Notes under the pieces: generated by a model
What the model saw: only the letters and a program-made list of their open reading frames with translations
Told to the model about the DNA's origin: nothing
Databases searched by the model: none
NCBI RefSeq assembly: GCF_024347095.1
Contig: NZ_AP024904.1
Location: 1 to 64,000 of the forward strand
Length of the DNA stretch: 64,000 bases
Direction: 5' to 3'
Source: Vibrio rhizosphaerae
GTDB taxonomy: Bacteria > Pseudomonadota > Gammaproteobacteria > Enterobacterales > Vibrionaceae
Program-made: the position numbers and the translations under genes
In this document: piece by piece, positions 29,075 through 40,073 of the stretch
Layout: each line of letters opens with the position of its first letter
How positions within the stretch are numbered: position 1 is the stretch's first letter

Positions 29075-29250
29075 ATCAACCTCGCATCAATGCAGCATTA
29101 CACTTTTGTATTGAATTACGGCGAAAGTTAGGCGTAATCTAAGCAAAAGAAAAACAAAAATTTTTTATCGTCATCATTGCATTTCATTATGTATATGCGT
29201 ATATCCTAAATCACTTTAAGATGCAGTTTCAGTAAGAATAAAGGGTTGCT

Positions 29251-30141
29251 ATGGACGTCAAAGTCTTTCGTACTTTTCTGGAATTGGCCCGGGTACGCCA
29301 TTTTGGCCGGGCAGCAGAAAATTTGTATTTAACGCAGGCAGCAGTGAGTGCGCGTATCAAGCAACTGGAAAGTTACTTTGATACCCAGTTATTCACCCGG
29401 GATCGCAATAATATTAAGTTGACCTCTGCCGGAGAGCGTCTGATTAGTTATGCCGAAGTCATGGTTGCGACCTTACAACAGGCGAAGTTCGAATTATCAC
29501 TGGAAAGTGGTAAAGCACTTCAGTTAACCCTTGGCGGGACCCCCAATATTTGGGATGCATACTTACAACACTGTCTGAGTAAAGTAACCGATACGTTTAC
29601 TGGCTACGGATTTATCGCTGAAGTGATGGGACGGGAGCAACTGAGTCGTGGATTGCTTGAGCGCACGCTGGACATGGCATTTGTCTTTGATCCGATTAAA
29701 GCTGAAGAGCTGCATTGCCGGAAGGTGACGGACCTGACACTGCTGTTTGTGTCAACTCAGCCGCAGTCAGTCGATGATGCTTTCAAACATCACTATGTCT
29801 ATGTCGACTGGGGGGCTCGGTTTGCTGCTGAACATGCAGAGCGGCACCCACGAGTGACGACCCCATTTTTACGGACGTCAACAGCCAGAATCGCGCTTGA
29901 TTTCATTCTTGAAAAGCAAGGAAGTGCTTACTTACCAGCATCACTTGTTGAACCGTTTCTGCGGACAGGCCAACTTCACTGTATCGACGGTGGCTCTGAA
30001 TGGAAAAGACCGGTTTATCTGAGTTATCGCAAGAACAGCTCATCGGTTGATGCGATCGGACAGGTTGAGATGCTGGTGAAAGATATCGACCCGCTGACGG
30101 CTTTCTCGTTGCAGCAAGCGGGCGATATCGGCAGGGATTAG
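29251..30141 (+). CDS. hdfR: LysR-family regulator HdfR
   Basis: LysR-type transcription factor. The N-terminal winged helix-turn-helix (about 1-60) shows FLELARVRHFGRAAENLYLTQAAVSARIKQLE. A periplasmic-binding-fold effector domain covers about 90-290. E. coli HdfR represses flhDC and activates gltBD. Assignment rests on the sequence and on the divergent maoP neighbour, a pairing conserved with E. coli. A good ribosome-binding site lies at AAAGGG. It converges on a DoxX gene only 13 nt away. Confidence 0.88.
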   Translation: MDVKVFRTFLELARVRHFGRAAENLYLTQAAVSARIKQLESYFDTQLFTRDRNNIKLTSAGERLISYAEVMVATLQQAKFELSLESGKALQLTLGGTPNIWDAYLQHCLSKVTDTFTGYGFIAEVMGREQLSRGLLERTLDMAFVFDPIKAEELHCRKVTDLTLLFVSTQPQSVDDAFKHHYVYVDWGARFAAEHAERHPRVTTPFLRTSTARIALDFILEKQGSAYLPASLVEPFLRTGQLHCIDGGSEWKRPVYLSYRKNSSSVDAIGQVEMLVKDIDPLTAFSLQQAGDIGRD

Positions 30142-30154
30142 AATCGATGCGTTA

Positions 30155-30595
30155 TCATTTGATAAGGCGCAGGATAGCTTGGTCCAGACTGACTTTTCCT
30201 GAACCGGAGAAAATCAGTGAGGTACATGCCGCCAGAAGGGCAAGCGCATATTCATAACCATTGTTAGACAGAAACAGACCGTTGTTGATGTGTACGGAAA
30301 AAATTGCGACAACCATCGTAAAAGCGGTGACACATGCTGCCGGTCTGGTGAGAAGTCCGAGTAACAGGAACAGACCACCGAAAAATTCGCCGCTACCGGC
30401 AAGGGCTGCCATCAGCATACCCGGTTCAATACCAATCGAAGCCATCCATTTGCCGGTTCCTTCAAGGCCGTCCCCGCCAAACCAGCCGAAGAGTTTTTGA
30501 GCACCGTGGGCCATAAGAATTACGCCGACCGGAACCCGTAGAATCAGTGGTGCATATTGCGTATTTGAACTGAGTAATTGACGTAAAAATTGCAT
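30155..30595 (-). CDS. DoxX family membrane protein
   Basis: A 146-residue, four-helix inner-membrane protein of the DoxX/SURF4-like family. It has the typical LRVPVGVILMAHGAQKLFGWFGG start, SGEFFGGLFLLLGLLTRPAA and a final LALLAACTSLIFSGSGKVSLDQ. Relatives are linked to redox stress or quinone/thiosulfate metabolism, but no activity can be assigned. It is a single gene convergent with hdfR. Confidence 0.85.
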   Translation of the reverse strand: MQFLRQLLSSNTQYAPLILRVPVGVILMAHGAQKLFGWFGGDGLEGTGKWMASIGIEPGMLMAALAGSGEFFGGLFLLLGLLTRPAACVTAFTMVVAIFSVHINNGLFLSNNGYEYALALLAACTSLIFSGSGKVSLDQAILRLIK

Positions 30596-30874
30596 ATCAT
30601 TATTTCCTATATCAAAAAAATTGAATTCGCTTTGATGCTGTTGAGTCTATTAAAGAATGAAATTGATGGATGATAAATCTGTTATTTTAAACAAAGTTGT
30701 TTGAAAAAATTGAATAGTGGGATGAGGCAATTGTCATGATATGTGAATGGATTCAGTCAACGACGGCTATACTGTCATTAACCTCCGTCTATCGAAATCA
30801 TGAATGATTTGTGAGGGAGTTGGTACGTTTTTTGTTAGGAAATAGCGTACTCTGATGAAGGAGGGGGAATAGAT

Positions 30875-31273
30875 ATGAAACAATTCAAATATGCTGTAAA
30901 GCCGTATCTGGTCGTTCTATTGTCTTCTCTGTCACTGTATGGATGTTTTCAGGAAGAGTTAGAACATTGGGTGAATAAAGAAACCTATGCGTTTCAGGGG
31001 ATTTACGAAAATCAGCACAACACGGATTTGATCGCTTTTCACGAAGCAAAGGCTTCTATTCAGAGTGAAGGGAAAGCGATGGTGGTTCCTTTTCAGGTGG
31101 ATGGTAACTTTATTTATATTCAGGTCAGACAAAGTTCTAAAGAGAAAAGAGAAGATATCGTCATGCGTATTCATGGTGATGGCGAAGTGCTGACATGTAG
31201 TGCCTGTGCGAAATATCATTTGAGTAATATCTGGGTTCGGACTACGCCTGACAAACCGACACCAACGGAATGA
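30875..31273 (+). CDS. Small lipoprotein of unknown function
   Basis: A 132-residue protein with a signal sequence and lipobox LYGC (lipidated Cys24). About 100 periplasmic residues follow, including an isolated C-x2-C (LTCSAC). The Shine-Dalgarno GAAGGAGGGGG is very strong. There is no recognised domain. It lies alone between DoxX and an MCP gene, with a 9-bp hairpin starting at its stop codon. Confidence 0.7.
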   Translation: MKQFKYAVKPYLVVLLSSLSLYGCFQEELEHWVNKETYAFQGIYENQHNTDLIAFHEAKASIQSEGKAMVVPFQVDGNFIYIQVRQSSKEKREDIVMRIHGDGEVLTCSACAKYHLSNIWVRTTPDKPTPTE

Positions 31274-31288
31274 CGCTTATCATTCCGT
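31265..31288 (+). terminator. Hairpin at the end of the lipoprotein gene
   Basis: ACGGAATGA / TCATTCCGT, 9-bp stem with a 6-nt loop including the stop codon. No U tract, so termination is uncertain. Confidence 0.4.
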
Positions 31289-31368
31289 GTTGTATGTCGT
31301 CGGCACAGCCCGTTGACCTGCTTCTCTGCGCATCTCATGATGCAGAACAGACATCATTGGATTTTCAT

Positions 31369-33018
31369 TCAGGAAAGCTTAAATGATGCGACCTGCTGAG
31401 ACAGTTTCTGAATCGATAACGTCACTTCATTAATTGCCTCATTTGCTTCAGATGCATTGACCGTCACCTCTTTTGAGCTTTTACGCATTTGCTCCATATT
31501 GTTATTTACTTGATTGACCACCACGCTTTGTTCTTCAGTTGCGGCTGCAATTTGCATCGAAAAGTCAGTAATACTATTGACCCGTTCGATAATCAGATTC
31601 ATGGCCGATCCCGCAGAATCGGTATAGCCTGATGTTTCAACGGCTTTTTCTGTCCCGGATTTAATCGTATCGACCGCTTTTTTCACGCCGGCATTCAGTT
31701 CTGAGAGTGTGGTTTGAATGCTTTGTGTGGATTCCTGAGTTTTCTGTGCTAATGCGCGAACTTCATCGGCAACGACAGCAAAACCACGTCCGGAATCACC
31801 AGCCCGGGCTGCTTCGATAGCGGCATTGAGCGCCAGCAAGTTTGTTTGTTCTGCGATCCCCCGAATCACATCGACGACAGAGTTGATACTCTGGCTATCC
31901 TGTTCTAGTTTGCTGATTACACTCGCTGCACCTTCCATCTCTTGCACAAGTGCGCTGATCTGATGAATGGCATTTTGAATGCCTTGATGTGAGCCGGTGA
32001 CATCTGTCTTGGCATGATTGGATTCATCGGACGAACGCTGAGATTGTTGGGCTACCTCAGAGATGGCTGTATTCAGCTCAGAGATTGAGTGGGCAATATC
32101 ATCAAGAGCCGTATTTTGGTGCGCAGCACTGGTGCCGGTCTTGGCGGTCAGACTTTTTAACTGATCGGCGTGATGGTGAATGCCCGAGACTTCGCTTTCA
32201 ATCGTCAGCAACATATTATGCAGATAAGTGATAAATTCATTGGTTGCTCTTGCAAGCAGTGAAAGTTCGTTGTTACCTGTGTCCGGGAGCCGGAGTGTTA
32301 AATCACCACCGGATTGACTCAACTCTTTCATCTTGTCAGTCAACGCTTGTAACCGGGTCGAAATCAGACGTGGAATATAAAATAAGAACCAGAGCCCGAT
32401 AACCACAGACACGAGACACGTTACCATCGTATATTGTTGTTGCTGTTCTTCTAAATGGTGAATCTCTGCAGCGACTTGTTTGCGACGTGCTTCTAATCTT
32501 TCACCGAATTGGTCGTAGTAAATCCTTAGCTCGGAGAACATGGTTTCCTGATCTTCCGTCAGAACGACATTCGCCTGTTCATATTGATGATTATTGACAA
32601 GGCTGATGATCTTCTCTGCAATGTTTTTCCATCCATTGAAAGCATTGATATAAGTTTGATGCTCCTGAGGAATCAGTTTAATCCCCGCCGCTTCTCCGAG
32701 TTTTCTCGACGCGAGCATTCTGTCGTAAGCTTGTTGCTGGTTGTCATGATACTCATCGAGTTGCGCTTGAGGGTTTTTCTGCTGTGAGGATAAGTAGATA
32801 TAGTTCCGTAATGCGACAGCAGACTGGTACAGATCCCGGTCCGCATTTAATACAGTCGCTGTTGCGGGGGATAGATACTCAGTGAGCATCTTGGTATTTT
32901 GAGTAATCTGATGGTTTACTTTTAACCCGAGTGCTGAAACCGTCAAAATTGCTATCAGCAAGAACGCGATGGGCGTGAAGATCTGATATTTAATTTTCCA
33001 ACTGGAAAAGTGACCCAT
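31369..33018 (-). CDS. Methyl-accepting chemotaxis protein, four-helix-bundle sensor
   Basis: Transmembrane chemoreceptor of 549 residues. TM1 is at about 13-33, a mostly helical periplasmic four-helix-bundle-like sensor at about 34-195, TM2 at 196-217, then HAMP. The cytoplasmic signalling domain has the hairpin tip [21 protein letters not shown] followed by [12 protein letters not shown]. It signals to CheA/CheW; the ligand cannot be deduced. No pentapeptide CheR tether is seen at the C-terminus. It is monocistronic. Confidence 0.9.
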   Translation of the reverse strand: MGHFSSWKIKYQIFTPIAFLLIAILTVSALGLKVNHQITQNTKMLTEYLSPATATVLNADRDLYQSAVALRNYIYLSSQQKNPQAQLDEYHDNQQQAYDRMLASRKLGEAAGIKLIPQEHQTYINAFNGWKNIAEKIISLVNNHQYEQANVVLTEDQETMFSELRIYYDQFGERLEARRKQVAAEIHHLEEQQQQYTMVTCLVSVVIGLWFLFYIPRLISTRLQALTDKMKELSQSGGDLTLRLPDTGNNELSLLARATNEFITYLHNMLLTIESEVSGIHHHADQLKSLTAKTGTSAAHQNTALDDIAHSISELNTAISEVAQQSQRSSDESNHAKTDVTGSHQGIQNAIHQISALVQEMEGAASVISKLEQDSQSINSVVDVIRGIAEQTNLLALNAAIEAARAGDSGRGFAVVADEVRALAQKTQESTQSIQTTLSELNAGVKKAVDTIKSGTEKAVETSGYTDSAGSAMNLIIERVNSITDFSMQIAAATEEQSVVVNQVNNNMEQMRKSSKEVTVNASEANEAINEVTLSIQKLSQQVASFKLS

Positions 33019-33315
33019 GATATACCCCTTTATCTGTTGATATAATTGTTTTTAAGCGTTTGCTTCTACTACATTTTTAATCATAGTCACTGTAAGTTTG
33101 AACGTTTGCTTTTATTCATCGATTCTTATCTGGCCAGATAAAATTTTCTGATCTGTATCACAATCAGCAGGGCGCTTTACTATTTGCGGGGATGAGGTGG
33201 TATAAGCGGGGGATAAATTGGTTTATGATTCTCTTTGTATAGGCATGATCTGACGGATACGGAACGAATACGCCGGTAGACGTTTTCGGAATGTCAGTCT
33301 GCTATGAAAAAATTA

Positions 33316-33344
33316 GGATTGTTACCGCGTTCGCGGGCAAAACC
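33316..33344 (+). promoter_or_regulatory. BglG/LicT-type ribonucleic antiterminator (RAT)
   Basis: Left half GGATTGTTACCGC and right half GCGGGCAAAACC around a TTC loop match the RAT hairpin of E. coli bgl almost base for base. Its last four bases are the start of the terminator stem that follows, as needed for the two folds to exclude one another. An antiterminator protein of the BglG family should bind here. Confidence 0.88.
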
Positions 33345-33394
33345 TGAAAGACTCAACTGGCCGCATGGCGAGTTCATTCTTTCAGGTTTTTTTT
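33341..33394 (+). terminator. RAT-controlled leader terminator of the 6-phospho-beta-glucosidase gene
   Basis: Stem AACCTGAAAGA / TCTTTCAGGTT extended inward by CTC/GAG, followed by eight T residues. It overlaps the RAT hairpin and lies 250 nt before the ATG. Confidence 0.88.
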
Positions 33395-35050
<1,656 letters not shown>

Positions 35051-35128
35051 AGAGATCGGCCTGTCGAGCTTGTCTGTGTAACCGCGTATGACGAATGGCT
35101 GAAATACAGCAAGCCGTCAAAGACGATT

Positions 35129-35162
35129 GGATTGAGTGTCCTCAGACCTCAATCCTTTTTTT
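35129..35162 (+). terminator. Intrinsic terminator after the 6-phospho-beta-glucosidase
   Basis: Stem GGATTGAG / CTCAATCC with an 11-nt loop and a run of seven T residues. Confidence 0.9.
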
Positions 35163-35166
35163 ATAA

Positions 35167-35181
35167 CTTTACAGTGTAAAA
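35167..35181. promoter_or_regulatory. parS2 centromere site 4
   Basis: CTTTACAGTGTAAAA exactly matches the ParB2 target consensus. It lies between the terminator of the glucosidase gene and the convergent DUF2955 gene. Confidence 0.85.
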
Positions 35182-35232
35182 CGGCGCGGGATTGGATGTG
35201 CCAGATGATATCCGGGCAACGTTGAGTCGGAT

Positions 35233-36267
35233 TCAGTGCCCGTACTTGGTTGCTTCAATACGATTCAAGATGCGATGGATCAGATACGTGGCGCTTAATG
35301 TGGCAACAATGGCAAATAAAATACTGCTGATCCGATATAACGCATTGAATGTTAGATCACTGGTCGGTGTCAGATACTGGCCAAATAGAATTCCCAGCGT
35401 GGTTAATCCCCCGAATCCGACTCCGGAACCACTTGCTTCTTTCGTGTGCAGATAGCTAAATAGCATGGTCCCAATCCATAGCAGTGGGATGACAAGTATC
35501 AACTGGTTCGAGCGGTCATATAAAATAATCTGACAGCTCAGCCCGAAAACCACGCCCAGAATCGTCCCCATCGCTCTTTTTCTGGCATATCCTAAAGCGC
35601 CATTCCAGTTCATCGGAAACAGCAGTAACAGGCTGGTGGACTGCGCGGACATCGAATCACTGAGATTGAGTGTCTGAAACACGAGAAACGATAAGGTCGC
35701 AACGCCGGTACCTAATAGTGTCTCATGGCGGAAACGATGAGATTGCTTGGGCTCAGACGGTGGGGGCGGTGACTGTCTGGGAGCGACATCAGGGATGAGA
35801 TAGTGCATCAGATATGCAATACCAATTGCCAGAAGATTTGCGACCATATTACAGCTGATCATGTCGTTGATATCTGTGGTGGAATAGCTGGCAAAATGCA
35901 GCATGATACTGAGATTCAACACACAATTTGCACCGAACAGGAACAGCGGTCCGCGTGCCATGCAAGCAAATTTGGAGAGAAACAGCAGTACGGCAATCAA
36001 TGTCATGATTCCCGGATGTGCCCCGAATAAACCGCCGAGTAAACCGACTTCCAGCGAGCAGATCACGGCCGATGCGACCACTTGTCGGGCGATATGTCCG
36101 TTAAGCACCGGAATCATTCCCAGCAATAGCATCGGAACTACAGTGAAGAAGACCCCAAAGTCCCAGCCAAAGTATTTACTAAAGGTAAAACCAAGGGTCG
36201 CGCCCGTGGCAATTCGTAAACACTGCCGGAGATCGTTTTCATTGAGAGGATGTGTCCATAAGCGCAT
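35233..36267 (-). CDS. DUF2955/FUSC-like inner-membrane efflux protein
   Basis: A 344-residue polytopic membrane protein with two blocks of about five helices separated by a proline-rich cytosolic loop (APRQSPPPPSEPK). This is a small-FUSC/DUF2955 architecture, as in aromatic-acid efflux partners. It is the last gene of marR-hlyD-DUF2955, 13 nt after the adaptor gene, and probably forms a pump with it. The substrate is unknown. Confidence 0.82.
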   Translation of the reverse strand: MRLWTHPLNENDLRQCLRIATGATLGFTFSKYFGWDFGVFFTVVPMLLLGMIPVLNGHIARQVVASAVICSLEVGLLGGLFGAHPGIMTLIAVLLFLSKFACMARGPLFLFGANCVLNLSIMLHFASYSTTDINDMISCNMVANLLAIGIAYLMHYLIPDVAPRQSPPPPSEPKQSHRFRHETLLGTGVATLSFLVFQTLNLSDSMSAQSTSLLLLFPMNWNGALGYARKRAMGTILGVVFGLSCQIILYDRSNQLILVIPLLWIGTMLFSYLHTKEASGSGVGFGGLTTLGILFGQYLTPTSDLTFNALYRISSILFAIVATLSATYLIHRILNRIEATKYGH

Positions 36268-36280
36268 CTTATTCTCCGGA

Positions 36281-37339
36281 TCAGTAAATGTAGTGTAATA
36301 GGCTCAGCGCATAAATTTGCATCCACGCAAACCAGGCAAACACCGATTGTTGAGGAATCAGCTGTACCGTTGCTCTGGCACCGGTAGGCAGATTCTCTGG
36401 CAGTGGGTGATCCAACGAAAGATGCAGACGAATGCGTTGTGCATCTCTGACCCAACGGTTCGAACTGGTCGGCGTCGCAAGTGAACCATTGGCATCAAAC
36501 TGGCCGCTGCTGACCCCGGCATCAATGGTGCTCACGGTTGCGTGATAGAGGTGACCCGGATCGCGATCAAAGGTAATCAATGCAGGCGTGTTATGACTGA
36601 AATTACGCAGGCTTTTTTCCCGGAAGTCCGCGATAATATCGAGTTTTTTATCGACCAGTGCAATCAAAGGCGTGCCTTTGTTGGCGTAAGTCCCGACCAT
36701 GAGTTGCAGGTTCGTGATAATCCCGGCGTGTTCAGCTTTAACCTGAGTATAAGAGAGATTGAGTGCGGCTTGTTGGAGACGGTTTTGAGCCATCTTCACT
36801 GTCACATTCTCATGGGTCGTTGTCCCGCGACGAACCTGAAGCTCTTTCAGTCGGGCTTTCGCCGCCATCAGATTTGCTTTGGCTGCGGTCGCATTACTCA
36901 ACGCATCATCACGTTGTTGTTGGGAGACGCCGTTACGGGCAAAGAGCTTCTCCAGCCGTCTGGCCTCACGAATTTTTTGGTTGAACACAATTTGATTCGC
37001 TTCAGTCTCAGCCTGTGCCGCTGCAATCGAGGCATCTAATTGCTGGTTGTTCTGAATTGCTTTTTCCAAATCGATTTTTGCTTGCTCGACTGCAAGCTGA
37101 TAAGGCGCCGGATCAATCTCAAATAAGATATCTCCCTGCTGAACCTGTTGATTATTATGCACATAGACGTGACTGATTTGTCCGCTGACTCTGGGCGCCA
37201 CTTTGGTAATGACGCGGGTTGCCATTGCTTGTGGTGTCAGTGGCATCACGGTATCGGCCAGTAAAAAATAGGCAAAAAGCACGATGAAAATCGCACTGGC
37301 GTATTTCACCCAGCGTGCAAATTTTTGATCGGGGGTCAT
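36281..37339 (-). CDS. HlyD/EmrA-family efflux adaptor
   Basis: Periplasmic adaptor of 352 residues with one N-terminal membrane anchor (about 14-32). Lipoyl halves are PRVSGQISHVYVHNNQQVQQGDILFEIDP and VKAEHAGIITNLQLMVGTY, separated by a coiled-coil hairpin (about 85-195). A beta-barrel and a C-terminal hydrophobic tail follow. It lies between marR and the DUF2955 gene and is probably co-transcribed with both. Confidence 0.9.
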   Translation of the reverse strand: MTPDQKFARWVKYASAIFIVLFAYFLLADTVMPLTPQAMATRVITKVAPRVSGQISHVYVHNNQQVQQGDILFEIDPAPYQLAVEQAKIDLEKAIQNNQQLDASIAAAQAETEANQIVFNQKIREARRLEKLFARNGVSQQQRDDALSNATAAKANLMAAKARLKELQVRRGTTTHENVTVKMAQNRLQQAALNLSYTQVKAEHAGIITNLQLMVGTYANKGTPLIALVDKKLDIIADFREKSLRNFSHNTPALITFDRDPGHLYHATVSTIDAGVSSGQFDANGSLATPTSSNRWVRDAQRIRLHLSLDHPLPENLPTGARATVQLIPQQSVFAWFAWMQIYALSLLHYIY

Positions 37340-37360
37340 CTTGTGAAACTTCCTTCGGTA

Positions 37361-37837
37361 TTATGCTGGTTGGTGCAGGTTTTCCTGAGCATTATGAGCA
37401 ATTTTGTCTAATGTTTTGCTCAGTTGGTTGAGTTCGTCTTCGTCAATATTGATGAGCATACAATGTCTGACGTGTAGCACTCTTTCTTCAATTTGTTTTA
37501 AAAGTTCTTTGCCACTGTCTGTCAAATGGACGACTCGGGCTCGTTTGTCGTGTGGACAACAGTGACGTTCGATAAAATTTTGCTCTTCAAGCAGTTTTAG
37601 GGTTCTCATCAGTGAACCAAGTTCGATTTCAAGGGCATCAGCTAACATCTTTTGGCTGACCTTGTCACCGAGGCGCTGGAGTTTCCACAGGGCAACCCAG
37701 CGACTTTGAGTCAACCCGAGCGGTGTAAGCTCCTGATTGGCTACGCTATTCCACAAACGAGCAGCCCGGGCGAGTTGTTCGGCAAGCGATAAGTTCTTCA
37801 GAATATTCAGATCATCAACCATGGTGGATTGTCTCAA
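37361..37837 (-). CDS. MarR-family transcriptional regulator
   Basis: A 158-residue winged-helix dimer of the SlyA/MarR type. The recognition region is KVSQKMLADALEIELGSLMRTLKLLEEQNFIERH, with the wing CPHDKRARVVHLTDSGKELL. It is the first gene of the efflux cluster, 21 nt before the hlyD-like gene, so it likely autoregulates and controls the pump. The effector is not deducible. Confidence 0.9.
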   Translation of the reverse strand: MRQSTMVDDLNILKNLSLAEQLARAARLWNSVANQELTPLGLTQSRWVALWKLQRLGDKVSQKMLADALEIELGSLMRTLKLLEEQNFIERHCCPHDKRARVVHLTDSGKELLKQIEERVLHVRHCMLINIDEDELNQLSKTLDKIAHNAQENLHQPA

Positions 37838-38025
37838 TTACTAAGCGTGCTCAGTAATATATAGTAGTTAGCAGGCTAAGTAAATATTTTTGATTTAAGT
37901 CACAAAATTAATGTTAAATTTATTGATAAGCAACTGAATTCATTATTGATCTGTTATCAGCTTCACAGGGTGAATGGGAAACATTTGAGTTAAAAACTAT
38001 ATCTCACTAGATTAGTTGCATAACC

Positions 38026-38095
38026 GGATTGTTACTGTGGTATTTCTCTGACGTATGATTTTTTATCGACGTCTGAGGACGATGCAGGCAAAACC
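38026..38095 (+). promoter_or_regulatory. RAT-like antiterminator with enlarged apical hairpin
   Basis: The left half GGATTGTTACTG (38026-38037) and right half GCAGGCAAAACC (38084-38095) are identical to E. coli bgl RAT halves. Instead of the usual loop of a few bases they are separated by 46 nt. That insert forms its own hairpin: CTCTGACGT (38046-38054) pairs with ACGTCTGAG (38069-38077) with one T-T mismatch. The right half overlaps the terminator stem that follows, so the regulatory geometry is kept. Confidence 0.75.
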
Positions 38096-38137
38096 TAGCT
38101 GTTCCTGAAGTCTTGCTTCTGGAGGCTAGGTTTTTTT
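38091..38137 (+). terminator. RAT-controlled leader terminator upstream of the carboxylesterase
   Basis: Outer stem AAACCTAGC / GCTAGGTTT, an inner stem TCCTGAAG / CTTCTGGA with one mismatch, and seven T residues. Confidence 0.88.
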
Positions 38138-38342
38138 ATGGATTCGTATGATGAGTCTTATATTGCTGACGTTGTTGTGGATTGGGAAACCAATTCACTC
38201 GGTTTTAGTCCGGGTCTTATGTCTCGCGGTTTTGTGACTGGCGAGACCATAATAGTGATTTGAACTCGGTAAGCCTGATTGAATTAACATAAAAACCGAG
38301 AATGAATTGATATTCCAATCGATGAAACGGAGAATACTTGAA

Positions 38343-39938
38343 ATGAAAAAGAACCGCATTTATATGCTGGCGCTCGCAATCATAGGGGGGAGCTGCAGTG
38401 TGTCCGCACATAACAATACAATGGTAGAGATCAATAATGGTTTGATGCAGGGCGTACAACATGACTCGGTCATATCCTACAAAGGGATCCCTTATGCACA
38501 ACCTCCCGTCGGAGACCTACGCTGGCGAGCACCACAACCCGTCAATGCTTGGGATGGCGTTTTACAAGCGACAGACTATGGCAGTGACTGTATGCAAGAG
38601 CCTTTCCCGGGGGATGCGGCACCGCTCAGTGGTAAATTGTCTGAAGATTGTCTGTTTCTGAACGTGTGGCAACCCGCAGAGCCAAGCCGGACATTACATC
38701 CTGTGATGGTATGGATTCATGGTGGCGGTTTTGTCAACGGCGGTTCTTCCGCGACAAATTATGACGGGACATCTTTTGCCAAAAACGGGATTGTGATGGT
38801 GAGTATCAACTATCGACTGGGACGTTTTGGCTTTTTTGCCCATCCGGCTTTGACCGCTGCACACGAAGATCCTGCGCTGGGGAATTATGGACTGATGGAT
38901 CAAATTGCGGCATTAAAATGGGTGAAAGACAATATTGCTCATTTTGGTGGCGATCCAAATCAGGTGACGGTTGTCGGTGAATCTGCCGGTGGTTTGTCGA
39001 TTCATGCACTTTTAACGTCACCGATGGCTGAAAACTTATTTGAGCGGGCGATTATTCAATCAGGCGCCGGTCGCCGTCATTTCAGCGGCCGCTATCTGAG
39101 TCATGAAAATGCATCCGGTGAAGCTTCGGCAGAAGCTGCCGGATTGTTGTTCGCGAAGAAGTTTAATATTGAGGGGCAAGGACAAGCTGCGTTAGAGGCT
39201 TTACGGGCATTACCTGCTGAAGATGTTGTTGATGGTTTAAGTATGATGAATCTTGACGGTGTGACATACACCGGCCCGATGATTGATGAAACATTGATTA
39301 CTGCGCATCCACAGCATATCTATAACACTGGGCGTGGGCTATCTGTACCGCTCCTGTTGGGAGCAACCACCTCTGAAATCCCGGTTTCATCTCCGTTTAC
39401 CAAATGGCCTGAAACCGTCGATGAAGCACTGGCAATTTTCGGCCCGGTGGGCTCAAAAATTGCGAAATATGCTTATGGTGTGACACAAGATACACCGGTG
39501 ACGAAGCTGGCACTGGATATTATTCGGGATACAGGCATGGTTGAGCCGGCTCGCTTTGTGATGAAAGCGGCAGATGCGCAGGGCCAAACCGTTTATGGCT
39601 ATCGCTTTGGTTATGTGGCTGACGCCTTGAAGCCAACCTCAAATGGTGCGGATCATGCCAGTGATATTGTATATGCATTCAATACCTTGCATGCGCAATA
39701 TCATGATGCGGTCACCGCTGCGGATCAGGCAATGGCTGATCAAGTCCATCAGTATTGGGTTAATTTTATTCGTCATGGTAATCCGAATGGGTTAGGTGTA
39801 CCGCATTGGTCTCATTACCGGAGTTGGGCCGACAACCTGATGATGTTCTCCAATGAGGGCGCTGATCAGTCCGGTATGGTTTTTGACCCTTGGAAAGTTC
39901 GCCTGACGCTGATTGAATCGATTCAGCCACCGTTGTGA
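38343..39938 (+). CDS. Exported type-B carboxylesterase
   Basis: Alpha/beta-hydrolase of the carboxylesterase/cholinesterase family, 531 residues from the ATG at 38343, with a signal peptide (MKKNRIYMLALAIIGG..VSA). The oxyanion hole is HGGGF, nucleophile Ser214 lies in GESAGG, Glu345 in TTSEIP and His438 in GADHASD. A longer frame starts at 38307, but the signal peptide begins at the inner ATG. It should hydrolyse esters in the periplasm or outside the cell. It sits 206 nt behind a RAT-controlled terminator, an unusual setting for an esterase that suggests co-induction with beta-glucoside use. Confidence 0.88.
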   Translation: MKKNRIYMLALAIIGGSCSVSAHNNTMVEINNGLMQGVQHDSVISYKGIPYAQPPVGDLRWRAPQPVNAWDGVLQATDYGSDCMQEPFPGDAAPLSGKLSEDCLFLNVWQPAEPSRTLHPVMVWIHGGGFVNGGSSATNYDGTSFAKNGIVMVSINYRLGRFGFFAHPALTAAHEDPALGNYGLMDQIAALKWVKDNIAHFGGDPNQVTVVGESAGGLSIHALLTSPMAENLFERAIIQSGAGRRHFSGRYLSHENASGEASAEAAGLLFAKKFNIEGQGQAALEALRALPAEDVVDGLSMMNLDGVTYTGPMIDETLITAHPQHIYNTGRGLSVPLLLGATTSEIPVSSPFTKWPETVDEALAIFGPVGSKIAKYAYGVTQDTPVTKLALDIIRDTGMVEPARFVMKAADAQGQTVYGYRFGYVADALKPTSNGADHASDIVYAFNTLHAQYHDAVTAADQAMADQVHQYWVNFIRHGNPNGLGVPHWSHYRSWADNLMMFSNEGADQSGMVFDPWKVRLTLIESIQPPL

Positions 39939-39993
39939 GTCACGGCCTTTCGGCTGACCTCTCATCCGGGAATGAGACCAATTCATGCATGAT

Positions 39994-40021
39994 AAAAGCG
40001 CACTTGCAAGTGCGCTTTTTT
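39994..40021. terminator. Bidirectional terminator between carboxylesterase and MCP genes
   Basis: Perfect palindrome AAGCGCACTTGCAAGTGCGC plus TT, with A's to the left and six T's to the right. Confidence 0.9.
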
Positions 40022-40073
40022 GATCGAGGTTATTCTCCGGTTTCAACCGCCAACATCAGATTAAAATCAATGA

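Noticed and set aside
38138..38263. 41-codon open frame starting right after the esterase leader terminator
   Set aside because: The start codon abuts the T run of the terminator and has no ribosome-binding site; no recognisable product.
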